From an uncultured Oscillospiraceae bacterium (lineage in GTDB: Bacteria; Bacillota; Clostridia; Oscillospirales; Oscillospiraceae), in the NCBI GenBank assembly GCA_910585735.1, contig CAJUEU010000027.1, forward strand, positions 1 through 25,114: DNA of 25,114 nucleotides. Direction: 5' to 3'. The notes beneath the pieces were generated by a model, which did not search any database, had not been told where the DNA came from, and worked only from the letters and a program-made list of their open reading frames with translations. Below are positions 15,049-21,228 of the stretch, in pieces. The position numbers and the translations under genes are program-made. Numbering within the stretch: position 1 is the stretch's first letter; every line of letters begins with the position of its first letter.

Positions 15049-15076
15049 ATTATAGCGGAAAAGCTGGAAATGTCAA
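15049..15076 (-). promoter_or_regulatory. Strong promoter of the rpsF operon
   Basis: On the minus strand a perfect TTGACA (15071-15076) and a perfect TATAAT (15049-15054) are 16 bases apart, as expected for a ribosomal-protein operon. Confidence 0.88.
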
Positions 15077-15108
15077 GAGAGAATCGGTGTTTTTAGGGCA
15101 AAAATCGT

Positions 15109-15145
15109 AAAAATCAGCCTCCGAAAAGTTTCCGAAGGCTGATTT
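15109..15145 (-). terminator. Intrinsic terminator after the small VPQTG surface-protein gene
   Basis: A 10-bp perfect outer stem (15111-15120 with 15136-15145) plus a partly paired inner stem is followed on the minus strand by five T. It isolates the rpsF promoter from upstream transcription. Two further hairpins lie between it and the gene's stop, at 15198-15216 and 15216-15250. Confidence 0.85.
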
Positions 15146-15238
15146 GCGGTTCTTATTGGTGAAACAGAACGTTTTGAAGAACAGGGAGCGTCATTTGGGC
15201 AGTCCTGTGGACTGCCGGGTCGGTCGTTTGAGCTTCGC

Positions 15239-15709
15239 TCAAGCGACCCGCTTGCCCTTCTTCTCCCCCAGGAAGAGCCAGACCAGTCCGGCAGCCGAGC
15301 TTGCGGTCAGCAGGAGCCACAACCAGAGCATATCCCCGGTCTGGGGCACCTCGGCAAGAGGCGTATCGTTCTCGCCCAGGTCCTCGCTCTCTTCGGAAAT
15401 CTCAGTCTCGGGAGCCTGGGACTCCCTGGGCTCCCCGGCCTCCTCAGCGGCGGGAGCAATGTTCTCGTCAGCATTGGACTCCTCATCGGGAGGCATGGTG
15501 GGCTCGCCCTCGGTCTCCTCAACGGGAGGCGTGGTGGGCTCCCCCTCGGTCTCCTCAACGGGAGGCGTGATGGGCTCCCCCTCGGTCTCCTCAACGAGAG
15601 GCGTGGTGGGCTCGCCCTCGTCCGCCGCGAAGGTGGCGGTGCCCAGCACGCCGGTGAGCATACTCAGCGCCATCAGAAGCGCCAGGGCCTTTTTCAGTTT
15701 CTTTGTCAT
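15239..15709 (-). CDS. Small secreted surface protein with 12-residue repeats and a sortase-like VPQTG anchor
   Basis: The 156-residue protein has a signal peptide (MTKKLKKALALLMALSMLTG, cleavage likely near TFAA-DEG at 29-30), four tandem 12-residue repeats of the type EGEPTTPPVEET (residues 31-78), an acidic stalk (79-118), then VPQTGD (121-126), a hydrophobic helix (about 127-147) and a positive tail KKGKR. The last three form a cell-wall sorting signal for a sortase, with V in place of the usual L. The mature protein would be an extended, strongly acidic stalk with no recognisable binding domain. The start at 15709 is preceded by GGGAG with 10-base spacing. Sequence does not say what it does; wall coating, spacer or ligand display are possible. 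No sortase gene is in the window. Confidence 0.82.
   Translation of the reverse strand: MTKKLKKALALLMALSMLTGVLGTATFAADEGEPTTPLVEETEGEPITPPVEETEGEPTTPPVEETEGEPTMPPDEESNADENIAPAAEEAGEPRESQAPETEISEESEDLGENDTPLAEVPQTGDMLWLWLLLTASSAAGLVWLFLGEKKGKRVA
15476..15619. repeat. Four in-frame 36-bp tandem repeats inside the surface-protein gene
   Basis: Four consecutive 36-base units encode the EGEP(T/I)(T/M)PP(V/D)EE(T/S)-type repeats; the second and third are nearly identical at DNA level. Copy number of such minisatellites can change by slippage, altering stalk length without breaking the frame. Confidence 0.9.
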
Positions 15710-15747
15710 TGTTCTCTCGCTCCCTTCTAAAGATGCAACCACATACC

Positions 15748-15790
15748 TTTGTCTCCCAATTTTGGGAGACAAAAAGGCTTACGCCTTTTT
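15748..15790 (-). other. Overlapping double hairpin in the leader of the surface-protein gene
   Basis: One palindrome pairs 15748-15759 with 15762-15773 (TTTGTCTCCCAA and its complement). A second, AAAAAGGC-TTAC-GCCTTTTT, occupies 15771-15790 and shares 3 bases with the first. On the minus strand the second is transcribed first and ends in five T, so it could terminate transcription arriving from the 114-aa gene or act as an attenuator for the surface protein. Confidence 0.6.
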
Positions 15791-15816
15791 CCTTGTGAGC
15801 ATTACATCACACGGCG

Positions 15817-15834
15817 GTTACAAGAACGGTTACA
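15817..15834 (-). promoter_or_regulatory. Direct repeat of TGTAAC, possible response-regulator site
   Basis: Read on the minus strand, two perfect TGTAAC half-sites are separated by 6 bases (15829-15834 and 15817-15822). The word GAACGGTTACAA at 15824-15835 is identical to 10056-10067 upstream of vanW. A TGTAAT -10-like box lies at 15801-15806, but no good -35 is present, which would fit an activator-dependent promoter. Confidence 0.4.
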
Positions 15835-15917
15835 AATCAGGGTTTCACGTTCAAAGTCATTTGGCGTTTTTCACAAAATTTGCCCTCTAGTTTTGTGCAT
15901 TTCGCCACATTTCCTTT

Positions 15918-16262
15918 TCAGTCCCCTTTTTCCGGCTCCTTCCGCAGGGTCAACTCCTCCTCCGAGCTCATGACACGGCGGCCTTCGATCTTAAAAAGCC
16001 ACTCCCGCAGCCAGGGCAGGACCTGCTCCAGCCCCTCGGGGGTAAGGGGAAAGGTCCTGACCTCCTCAATGGTGGAGAACTCCTTGGCCCAGGGGCCCTG
16101 CCAGACCTCCACATCCAGGGTGGAGCCCTCCAGCAGGGGCTCCCCCAGCTCGTCCCGGTTCACGTGGGGGGTCATCCAGTACCGCAGCCGCCCCACCGCG
16201 GCCGACCATACGTTGTCATTCTGAAAATGGATCAGGGCGGGAAGCTCACGCAGCTCCAGCAT
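15918..16262 (-). CDS. Hypothetical protein of 114 residues
   Basis: I do not recognise this family. The protein is soluble, with no signal peptide or TM segment, and is notably rich in Trp, Glu and Leu. The N-terminal half (MLELRELPALIHFQNDNVW, LRYWMTPHVNRD) looks like mixed alpha/beta, and the C-terminal half (TPEGLEQVLPWLREWLFKIEG) like one amphipathic helix, before a charged tail. It is a convincing gene: AAGGAGG with ideal spacing, codon use like its neighbours, and a start 24 bases after the GreA-type stop, implying cotranscription with that gene. The size would suit a small binding or regulatory protein, but no function can be assigned. Confidence 0.75.
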   Translation of the reverse strand: MLELRELPALIHFQNDNVWSAAVGRLRYWMTPHVNRDELGEPLLEGSTLDVEVWQGPWAKEFSTIEEVRTFPLTPEGLEQVLPWLREWLFKIEGRRVMSSEEELTLRKEPEKGD

Positions 16263-16286
16263 ACTTCCTTCCTCCTTATATAAGTA

Positions 16287-16790
16287 TCAGTATTGATTGA
16301 GGGGCACCGAACCGTCGTCCCTCCCCTTCTCCAGGGCCCGGATGACCATATCGTAGCCATAGCTTTCGTCCACCTGAACGTGGACGATGTCCCCCACCTT
16401 CTTTCCCAGCAGGGCCTTGCCCACCGGGGATTCCAGACTGATCCGACCGTGAAGGGGGTCCTTCCGCATGGTGGTGACGATTTGAAGCTCCTCGGTCTCC
16501 CCCTCCTCGGGAAGGTAGACCGTGACCTTGTCGTAGAGGGCCACTCCGCCATTCCGTCCCCCCTCGTCGATGACGTGGGCGGTGCGGATCATGTTTTCCA
16601 GATAGCGGATCCGGCTCTCATTTTTGTTTTTCTCCTGCTTGGCCGCCTTGTACTCAAAGTTTTCGCTGAGATCCCCGAAGGCCCGAGCGGTCTTGACCTC
16701 CTCCAGAAGCTGGGGCCGCAGAACGATCCGCCGGTGGTCCAGCTCCTTCCTCATCAGCTCCAGGTCTTTTCGGGTGAGTCTGTCATGCAT
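16287..16790 (-). CDS. greA: GreA/GreB-family transcript cleavage factor
   Basis: The 167-residue protein has the N-terminal antiparallel coiled coil (about 1-75) with the conserved tip GDLSENFEY, whose acidic residues (D40, E43) reach into the RNA polymerase secondary channel to stimulate cleavage of backtracked RNA, and the C-terminal FKBP-like domain (about 85-160) with ISLESPVGKALLGKKVGD. The length is close to the usual 158. GGAGGT precedes the start at 16790. It lies between a FAD/Rieske oxidoreductase and an unknown gene, not in the usual greA-lysS setting, so it may be an additional Gre-type paralogue rather than the main GreA. The symbol reflects family, with moderate certainty about which paralogue. 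Confidence 0.88.
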   Translation of the reverse strand: MHDRLTRKDLELMRKELDHRRIVLRPQLLEEVKTARAFGDLSENFEYKAAKQEKNKNESRIRYLENMIRTAHVIDEGGRNGGVALYDKVTVYLPEEGETEELQIVTTMRKDPLHGRISLESPVGKALLGKKVGDIVHVQVDESYGYDMVIRALEKGRDDGSVPLNQY

Positions 16791-16811
16791 GGTATCCTAC
16801 CTCCATAAGGA

Positions 16812-16838
16812 AAGCCGCCGCAATGGGCGCGGCGGCCG
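16812..16838 (-). terminator. GC-rich hairpin between the FAD/Rieske gene and greA
   Basis: A GCCGCCGC/GCGGCGGC stem (16814-16821 with 16829-16836), flanked by partly pairing AAAG/CTTT, lies just past the oxidoreductase stop. The T-run after it on the minus strand is short, so termination may be partial and greA may also have its own start. Confidence 0.5.
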
Positions 16839-16846
16839 TGCTTTCT

Positions 16847-18160
16847 CTATGATAAATCCCCGGTGGCCGGATTGTCAAGCAGTTTTCCCTCCTCGCTGAA
16901 CCGGGAGCCGTGGCAGGGGCAGTCCCAGCTTCGCTCCTGGGGATTCCACTTGAGGGCGCAGCCCATGTGGGGACACCGCCGCTCCCCAAAGGTCATGAGG
17001 TCGGCGGCCGCCTCCATGGCGTTCACCGCCAGCTGGGGCCGGAGAATGGTGCGGGAGGGGTCAAAAACATGGGCCCAGGGACTCTCCCGGCCGGTGAGCA
17101 GATCGGTGAGGAGCAGGGCGGACACCATGGAGGAGGTCATCCCCCACTTGTTGAAGCCTGTGGCCACAAAAAGGCCGGGAGTCCGGGGGGAATACCGGCC
17201 GATATAGGGGACTCCGTCCAGGGTGATACAGTCCTGGGCGGCCCAGCGGCAGGCCTCCTTTTTACTGGGGTAATACCGGTTGGCCATGGCGGACAGGCCG
17301 TTCCATCCCTCCCCCGGCCGGCCGGTCCTGTGGCTTCCGCCGCCCAGGAACAGATAACTCCCATAGTTCCGCAGGGAGGGCCCATCCCCCACTCCGTCCA
17401 GATACATCCCCTCCACCTGGGGACCGTCCTCCAGGGCCAGCACATAGGAGCGCTCCTGGTAGAGCTTCAGAAAGTAGCTGCCATGCTTGTTGAGAAAGGG
17501 AAAGTGGGTGCACACGATGACCCGGTCGGCGTGGATGATGTGCTCCCCGGTGGAGACTCCGCCGGGGAGGAACTCCCGCGCGCTGGTCCTCTCATAAATG
17601 GGCAGCCCTTTTGAGACCGCCGAGATAAATTTCAGAGGGTGGAACTGGGCCTGGCGGGGGAAGCAGACCGCCCCCACGGTGGGAAAGGGCAGGGGGAGCT
17701 TCTCCACCAGCCTGGCCGGAATACTCAGCTCTTCCAGGGCCTCCATCTCCCGGTCCAGGGCACGGCGGTCCTCCATGGCGTAGAGAAAGCTGTCCTTTTC
17801 CTCAAAATCGCAGTCTATCCCCCGGCACAGGGCCCGGTATTCCTCCAGGGCGGCCTGGTTGGCCTCGTAGTAGAGCCGGGCGGTCTCCCTGTCAAACTCC
17901 TTCACCAGCCTTTGATAAATGAGCCCGTGCTGGGAGGTGAGCTTGGCGGTGGTGTCCTTGGTGACCCCGGAGCAGAGCGTGCGGGCCTCCACCAGGGCGC
18001 AGTCTACCCCGGCCCGGGTCAGGCAGTGGCAGCACAAGACCCCCGCCAAACCGCCGCCGATAATGAGCACATCGGTGGTAAGGTCCCGGTCCAGGGCGGG
18101 AAAGGTGGGGGGGTGAACGGTTCTTGACCATAGCGATCCCATAGCGACACAGCCTTTCAT
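16847..18160 (-). CDS. FAD-dependent oxidoreductase (DAO family) with a C-terminal Rieske [2Fe-2S] domain
   Basis: The 437-residue protein has an N-terminal FAD-binding DAO fold (TTDVLIIGGGLAG at 28-40, then VEAR and TAKLTSQHG) and a late FAD segment (FVATGFNKWGMTSSMVSA), followed by a Rieske domain. The cluster ligands are CPH (C396, H398) and CPCH (C414, H417). C401 and C416 stand where the cytochrome bc1 Rieske proteins form a stabilising disulphide. This is the YhfW-like architecture; the substrate and electron partner are unknown, and no signal peptide is evident, so it is probably cytoplasmic. The start is uncertain: 18160 has GGGGA nearby, 18142 (six residues shorter) has AAAGG; the frame runs to 18358 without support. 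It is divergent from tldD. Confidence 0.88.
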   Translation of the reverse strand: MKGCVAMGSLWSRTVHPPTFPALDRDLTTDVLIIGGGLAGVLCCHCLTRAGVDCALVEARTLCSGVTKDTTAKLTSQHGLIYQRLVKEFDRETARLYYEANQAALEEYRALCRGIDCDFEEKDSFLYAMEDRRALDREMEALEELSIPARLVEKLPLPFPTVGAVCFPRQAQFHPLKFISAVSKGLPIYERTSAREFLPGGVSTGEHIIHADRVIVCTHFPFLNKHGSYFLKLYQERSYVLALEDGPQVEGMYLDGVGDGPSLRNYGSYLFLGGGSHRTGRPGEGWNGLSAMANRYYPSKKEACRWAAQDCITLDGVPYIGRYSPRTPGLFVATGFNKWGMTSSMVSALLLTDLLTGRESPWAHVFDPSRTILRPQLAVNAMEAAADLMTFGERRCPHMGCALKWNPQERSWDCPCHGSRFSEEGKLLDNPATGDLS

Positions 18161-18342
18161 GGAATTTCCCCGGCGGCAAGCTTTGCCGGTATGGGTAGGG
18201 TGCCCTGAAACCCACTTCTCTTCCCCTCCCGAAAAAAATTTTTCAGAACACCCAACACCCTGCCCCTCCCATCCGTTTTCTATACAAGGGCAAACGCGGA
18301 GGGTCTCTTTCAATTTAGCAGTACAACACGATAAATTTTTTG

Positions 18343-18371
18343 TTGCTATCCGCCTCAAAGCATGCTACAAT
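18343..18371 (+). promoter_or_regulatory. Sigma-A-type promoter of tldD-tldE
   Basis: TTGCTA (18343-18348) and TACAAT (18366-18371) are 17 bases apart, giving a leader of roughly 45 bases before the tldD start. The rest of 18161-18342 shows no gene or clear second promoter for the divergent oxidoreductase. Confidence 0.72.
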
Positions 18372-18420
18372 GGAAAAAGTGAAGCAGGGAACGGAAATTT
18401 CAGGAAAAGGAGTGTATGCT

Positions 18421-19800
18421 ATGATTTCAAAAGCAGTTTGTGAGCGGGTCCTTCAGGCGGCCGTCTCCACCGGCGCCGACTACGCCGAGATCTTTGCCGA
18501 GAACACGTTGAACCACACCATCAACATGATCTCCGACAAGGTGGACACCATCGGGGACACTGTGGTGGCGGGGGCCGCTGTCCGGGTCTATAAGGGCCTT
18601 CGCAGCGTGATGGCCTCCACCGTGGACACCAGCGAGGCGGGGCTTCTCCGCTGCGCCGGGCAGGCCGCCGAGGCCCTGGGCCAGGGCAAGGCCGAGATCG
18701 ACATTGTGCTGAAGGATTCCAAGTTTGAGGACATCCACCCCATCAAGATCGTCCCGGCCAATGTGGAAAACAAGGACAAGATCGCCATTCTGAAGGACGC
18801 CTATTTTGCCGCCAAGGGCTATAACGACGCCATCGTTCAGGTGGAGGGCACCTTCCTGGATGTGGACCACAATATCCTGATCGCCTCCACCGACGGGGTC
18901 TACGCCCAGGACCGCCAGATCCGCACCCGGCTGATGATCTCGGCTGTGGCCGAGGTCAACGGGGAGACCCAGACCGGCGGCTGCCGTCCGGGACGGAGAA
19001 TGGGCCTGGAGATGTTCGAGTTCATTGACCCCAAGGCCACCGGCATCCACGCCGCCAAGCAGGCGGTGACCATGGCCGGGGCGGGTTACTGCCCCGCCGG
19101 GGTCATGCCCGTGGCCATCGACAACGGCTTCGGCGGCGTCATCTTCCACGAGGCCTGCGGCCACTCTCTGGAGGCCTCCAGCGTGGCTTACGGCCAGAGC
19201 CAGTTCTGCGGCAAGCTGGGACAGAAGATCGCCAATGAGAAGGTCACCGCCATCGACGACGGCACCATCCCCGGCGCCTGGGGCTCCATCAACATCGACG
19301 ACGAGGGCACCCCCTCCCGCAAGCGGGTCCTCATTGAGAAGGGCGTCCTTAAGACCTACATGATCGACAAGTTCAACGGCCGGAGAATGGGCATGGAGTC
19401 CACCGCCTCTTCCCGCCGCCAGAGCTACGCCTACATCCCCACCTCCCGGATGACCAACACCTACATTGCCGCGGGCACCGACAAGAATGAGGACATCATC
19501 GCCTCCATCGAGTACGGCCTTTACGCCGCCGATATGGGCGGCGGCTCGGTGAACCCGGTGACCGGCGAGTTCAACTTCGCCGTCAACGAGGGCTACATCA
19601 TCCGCAAGGGCAAGATCTGCGAGCCGGTCCGGGGCGCCTCCCTGGTGGGCAAGGGCAGCCAGATCATTCAGGACATCGACATGGTGGGCACCGACATGGA
19701 TATGGGCCAGGGTATGTGCGGCTCCTCCAGCGGCAGCGTTCCCACCAATGTGGGACAGCCCCTCATCCGGGTGTCCTCCATCACCGTGGGTGGAAGATAA
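18421..19800 (+). CDS. tldD: TldD metalloprotease subunit
   Basis: The 459-residue protein is the catalytic half of the TldD/TldE heterodimer, a zinc protease that degrades unfolded peptides and in some bacteria trims modified peptide precursors or antitoxins. The active-site HEACGH (H243, E244, H248) and the probable third zinc ligand C433 in MCGSSSGSVPTNVGQP are intact. The start at 18421 is preceded by AAAGGAG at suitable spacing; the longer frame to 18340 begins before the -10 box. tldE follows after 13 bases with an AAGGAGG site touching the tldD stop, so the two are coupled. No peptide precursor or modification enzyme is adjacent, so a housekeeping peptidase role is the simplest reading. 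Confidence 0.96.
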   Translation: MISKAVCERVLQAAVSTGADYAEIFAENTLNHTINMISDKVDTIGDTVVAGAAVRVYKGLRSVMASTVDTSEAGLLRCAGQAAEALGQGKAEIDIVLKDSKFEDIHPIKIVPANVENKDKIAILKDAYFAAKGYNDAIVQVEGTFLDVDHNILIASTDGVYAQDRQIRTRLMISAVAEVNGETQTGGCRPGRRMGLEMFEFIDPKATGIHAAKQAVTMAGAGYCPAGVMPVAIDNGFGGVIFHEACGHSLEASSVAYGQSQFCGKLGQKIANEKVTAIDDGTIPGAWGSINIDDEGTPSRKRVLIEKGVLKTYMIDKFNGRRMGMESTASSRRQSYAYIPTSRMTNTYIAAGTDKNEDIIASIEYGLYAADMGGGSVNPVTGEFNFAVNEGYIIRKGKICEPVRGASLVGKGSQIIQDIDMVGTDMDMGQGMCGSSSGSVPTNVGQPLIRVSSITVGGR

Positions 19801-19813
19801 GGAGGAATGAGCA

Positions 19814-21157
19814 ATGGATTATAATACGTTTAAGGAAGCCGTCATGGCCGCCGCCAAGGCGGCGGGCCTGGAGGAGTACGAGCTTTACTACGAGGGCGGC
19901 GAGGACACCAGTGTCGGGGTTTTCCAGCACGAGATCAACCAGTTTTCCAGTGCGGTATCCGGAGGCGTATGCTTCCGCTGCGTGGTGAAGGGGAAGATGG
20001 GCTATGCCTCCACCGAGGATATGGCCCCCGCCAAGGCCGCCGCTCTGGTGGAGCGGGCCATGAACAATGCCGCCGTTCTGGAGGCCGAGGAGGCCGTGTT
20101 CCTCTGCGAGGGTGGCAAGACCTACGAAAAGCTGAACATCACTCCCTATGCCCTCCCCACCACCGAGGAGATGGTCTCCACCGCCCTCTCCGCCCAGGAG
20201 AAGCTGTACGCCGCCGATCCCAAGGTGGTGGACGGCTGTGAGAGCGAGGTGCTGCGCCAGACCTTCCGGGTGGCCATCTGCAACTCCAAGGGCCTGGATC
20301 TCAGCTATGAAAATGCCCTCTCCGGCCTGGTGTCGGCGGCCGTGGTGTCCGACGGTAAGGAGATGACCAACGACTATCAGATCGAACTGGGCAAGCTGGA
20401 CACCATCGACGTGGATGCGGTAGTCAAAAAGGCCGCAGAGAAGGCCGTTGGCAAGCTGGGCGGCGACGTGGCCCCCACCGCCGTCTGCCCCGTGGTCTTT
20501 GCCCCCGAGGCTATGAAGAACCTTCTGGCCGCCTTCAGCTCCGTCTTCTCCTCCGAGGCCGCCCAGAAGGGCCTGAGCCGTCTGGGAGACAAGGAAGGGC
20601 AGGTCATCGCATCCCCCGCCGTCACCCTAGTGGACGATCCCTTCCATCCCCAGAGCCCCGTTCCCATCCATTTTGACGGCGAGGGCTGCCCCACCCACAC
20701 CAAGAAGGTCATTGAGAACGGCAAGCTCAACACCCTCCTTTACAACCTGAAGACCGCCGCCGTGGCGGGGAAGGAGACCACGGGCAATGGCTCCAAGTCG
20801 GGCTACGCCTCGGCCGTGGGCATCCGCCCCTTCACCTTCTATCTGGCCCCCGGCTCCCTCACCGAGGAGGAACTGCTGAAGAAGGCTGGCAAGGGCGTGT
20901 ATATCAACTCCCTGGGCGGCCTCCACGCCGGGGCCAACGCCGTGAGCGGAGACTTCTCTCTCCAGTCTGCCGGCTTCCTCATTGAGGACGGCAAGAAGAC
21001 CATCCCCGTCAAGTCCTTCACCGTGGCGGGCAACTTCTATGACCTTTTGAAGAAGATCACCGACGTGGCAAGTGAGCTGGAGGTCAAGGCCACCGGCATG
21101 ACCGCCTTCGCCTCCCCCGCCGTGCTGGTGGATGAGCTGTCCATCGCGGGAAAATAA
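19814..21157 (+). CDS. pmbA: TldE/PmbA metalloprotease partner subunit
   Basis: The 447-residue protein is the PmbA/TldE partner of TldD. It shares the fold but lacks an HExxxH motif, as expected for the non-catalytic subunit. Recognisable parts are the N-terminal EEYELYYEGGEDTSVGVF region, the central CPVVFAPEAMKNLLAAF block and the C-terminal GVYINSLGGLHAGANAVSGDFSLQSAGFLIEDGK, the most conserved piece of the family. It is cytoplasmic and assembles with TldD into a closed chamber that admits only unfolded peptides. It starts 13 bases after the tldD stop and ends at a bidirectional terminator, so this is a complete two-gene operon. Confidence 0.95.
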   Translation: MDYNTFKEAVMAAAKAAGLEEYELYYEGGEDTSVGVFQHEINQFSSAVSGGVCFRCVVKGKMGYASTEDMAPAKAAALVERAMNNAAVLEAEEAVFLCEGGKTYEKLNITPYALPTTEEMVSTALSAQEKLYAADPKVVDGCESEVLRQTFRVAICNSKGLDLSYENALSGLVSAAVVSDGKEMTNDYQIELGKLDTIDVDAVVKKAAEKAVGKLGGDVAPTAVCPVVFAPEAMKNLLAAFSSVFSSEAAQKGLSRLGDKEGQVIASPAVTLVDDPFHPQSPVPIHFDGEGCPTHTKKVIENGKLNTLLYNLKTAAVAGKETTGNGSKSGYASAVGIRPFTFYLAPGSLTEEELLKKAGKGVYINSLGGLHAGANAVSGDFSLQSAGFLIEDGKKTIPVKSFTVAGNFYDLLKKITDVASELEVKATGMTAFASPAVLVDELSIAGK

Positions 21158-21171
21158 CGTAAGATTCTTAG

Positions 21172-21212
21172 AAAAAAGAGGAGCGGACCAAGTAGGTCCG
21201 CTCCTCTTTTTT
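21172..21212. terminator. Bidirectional intrinsic terminator between pmbA and the FliB-like gene
   Basis: An 18-bp perfect stem (21172-21189 with 21195-21212, loop AAGTA) with an A-run on one arm and T-run on the other serves both convergent genes. Confidence 0.96.
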
Positions 21213-21228
21213 CTATTTTCTTCTCCCT

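Noticed and set aside
14160..15110. A 316-residue plus-strand open frame across rpsF, ssb and rpsR
   Set aside because: It runs through three established genes, a promoter and their ribosome binding sites, with no motifs of its own.
15476..15619. Tandem 36-bp repeats considered as a CRISPR array
   Set aside because: The units are contiguous, in frame, without spacers, and encode a regular 12-residue peptide repeat in a gene with signal peptide and sorting signal.
18161..18420. A small peptide gene between the oxidoreductase and tldD as a TldD/TldE substrate
   Set aside because: The only frames there are extensions of the flanking genes or lack ribosome binding sites, and the tldD promoter occupies part of the gap.
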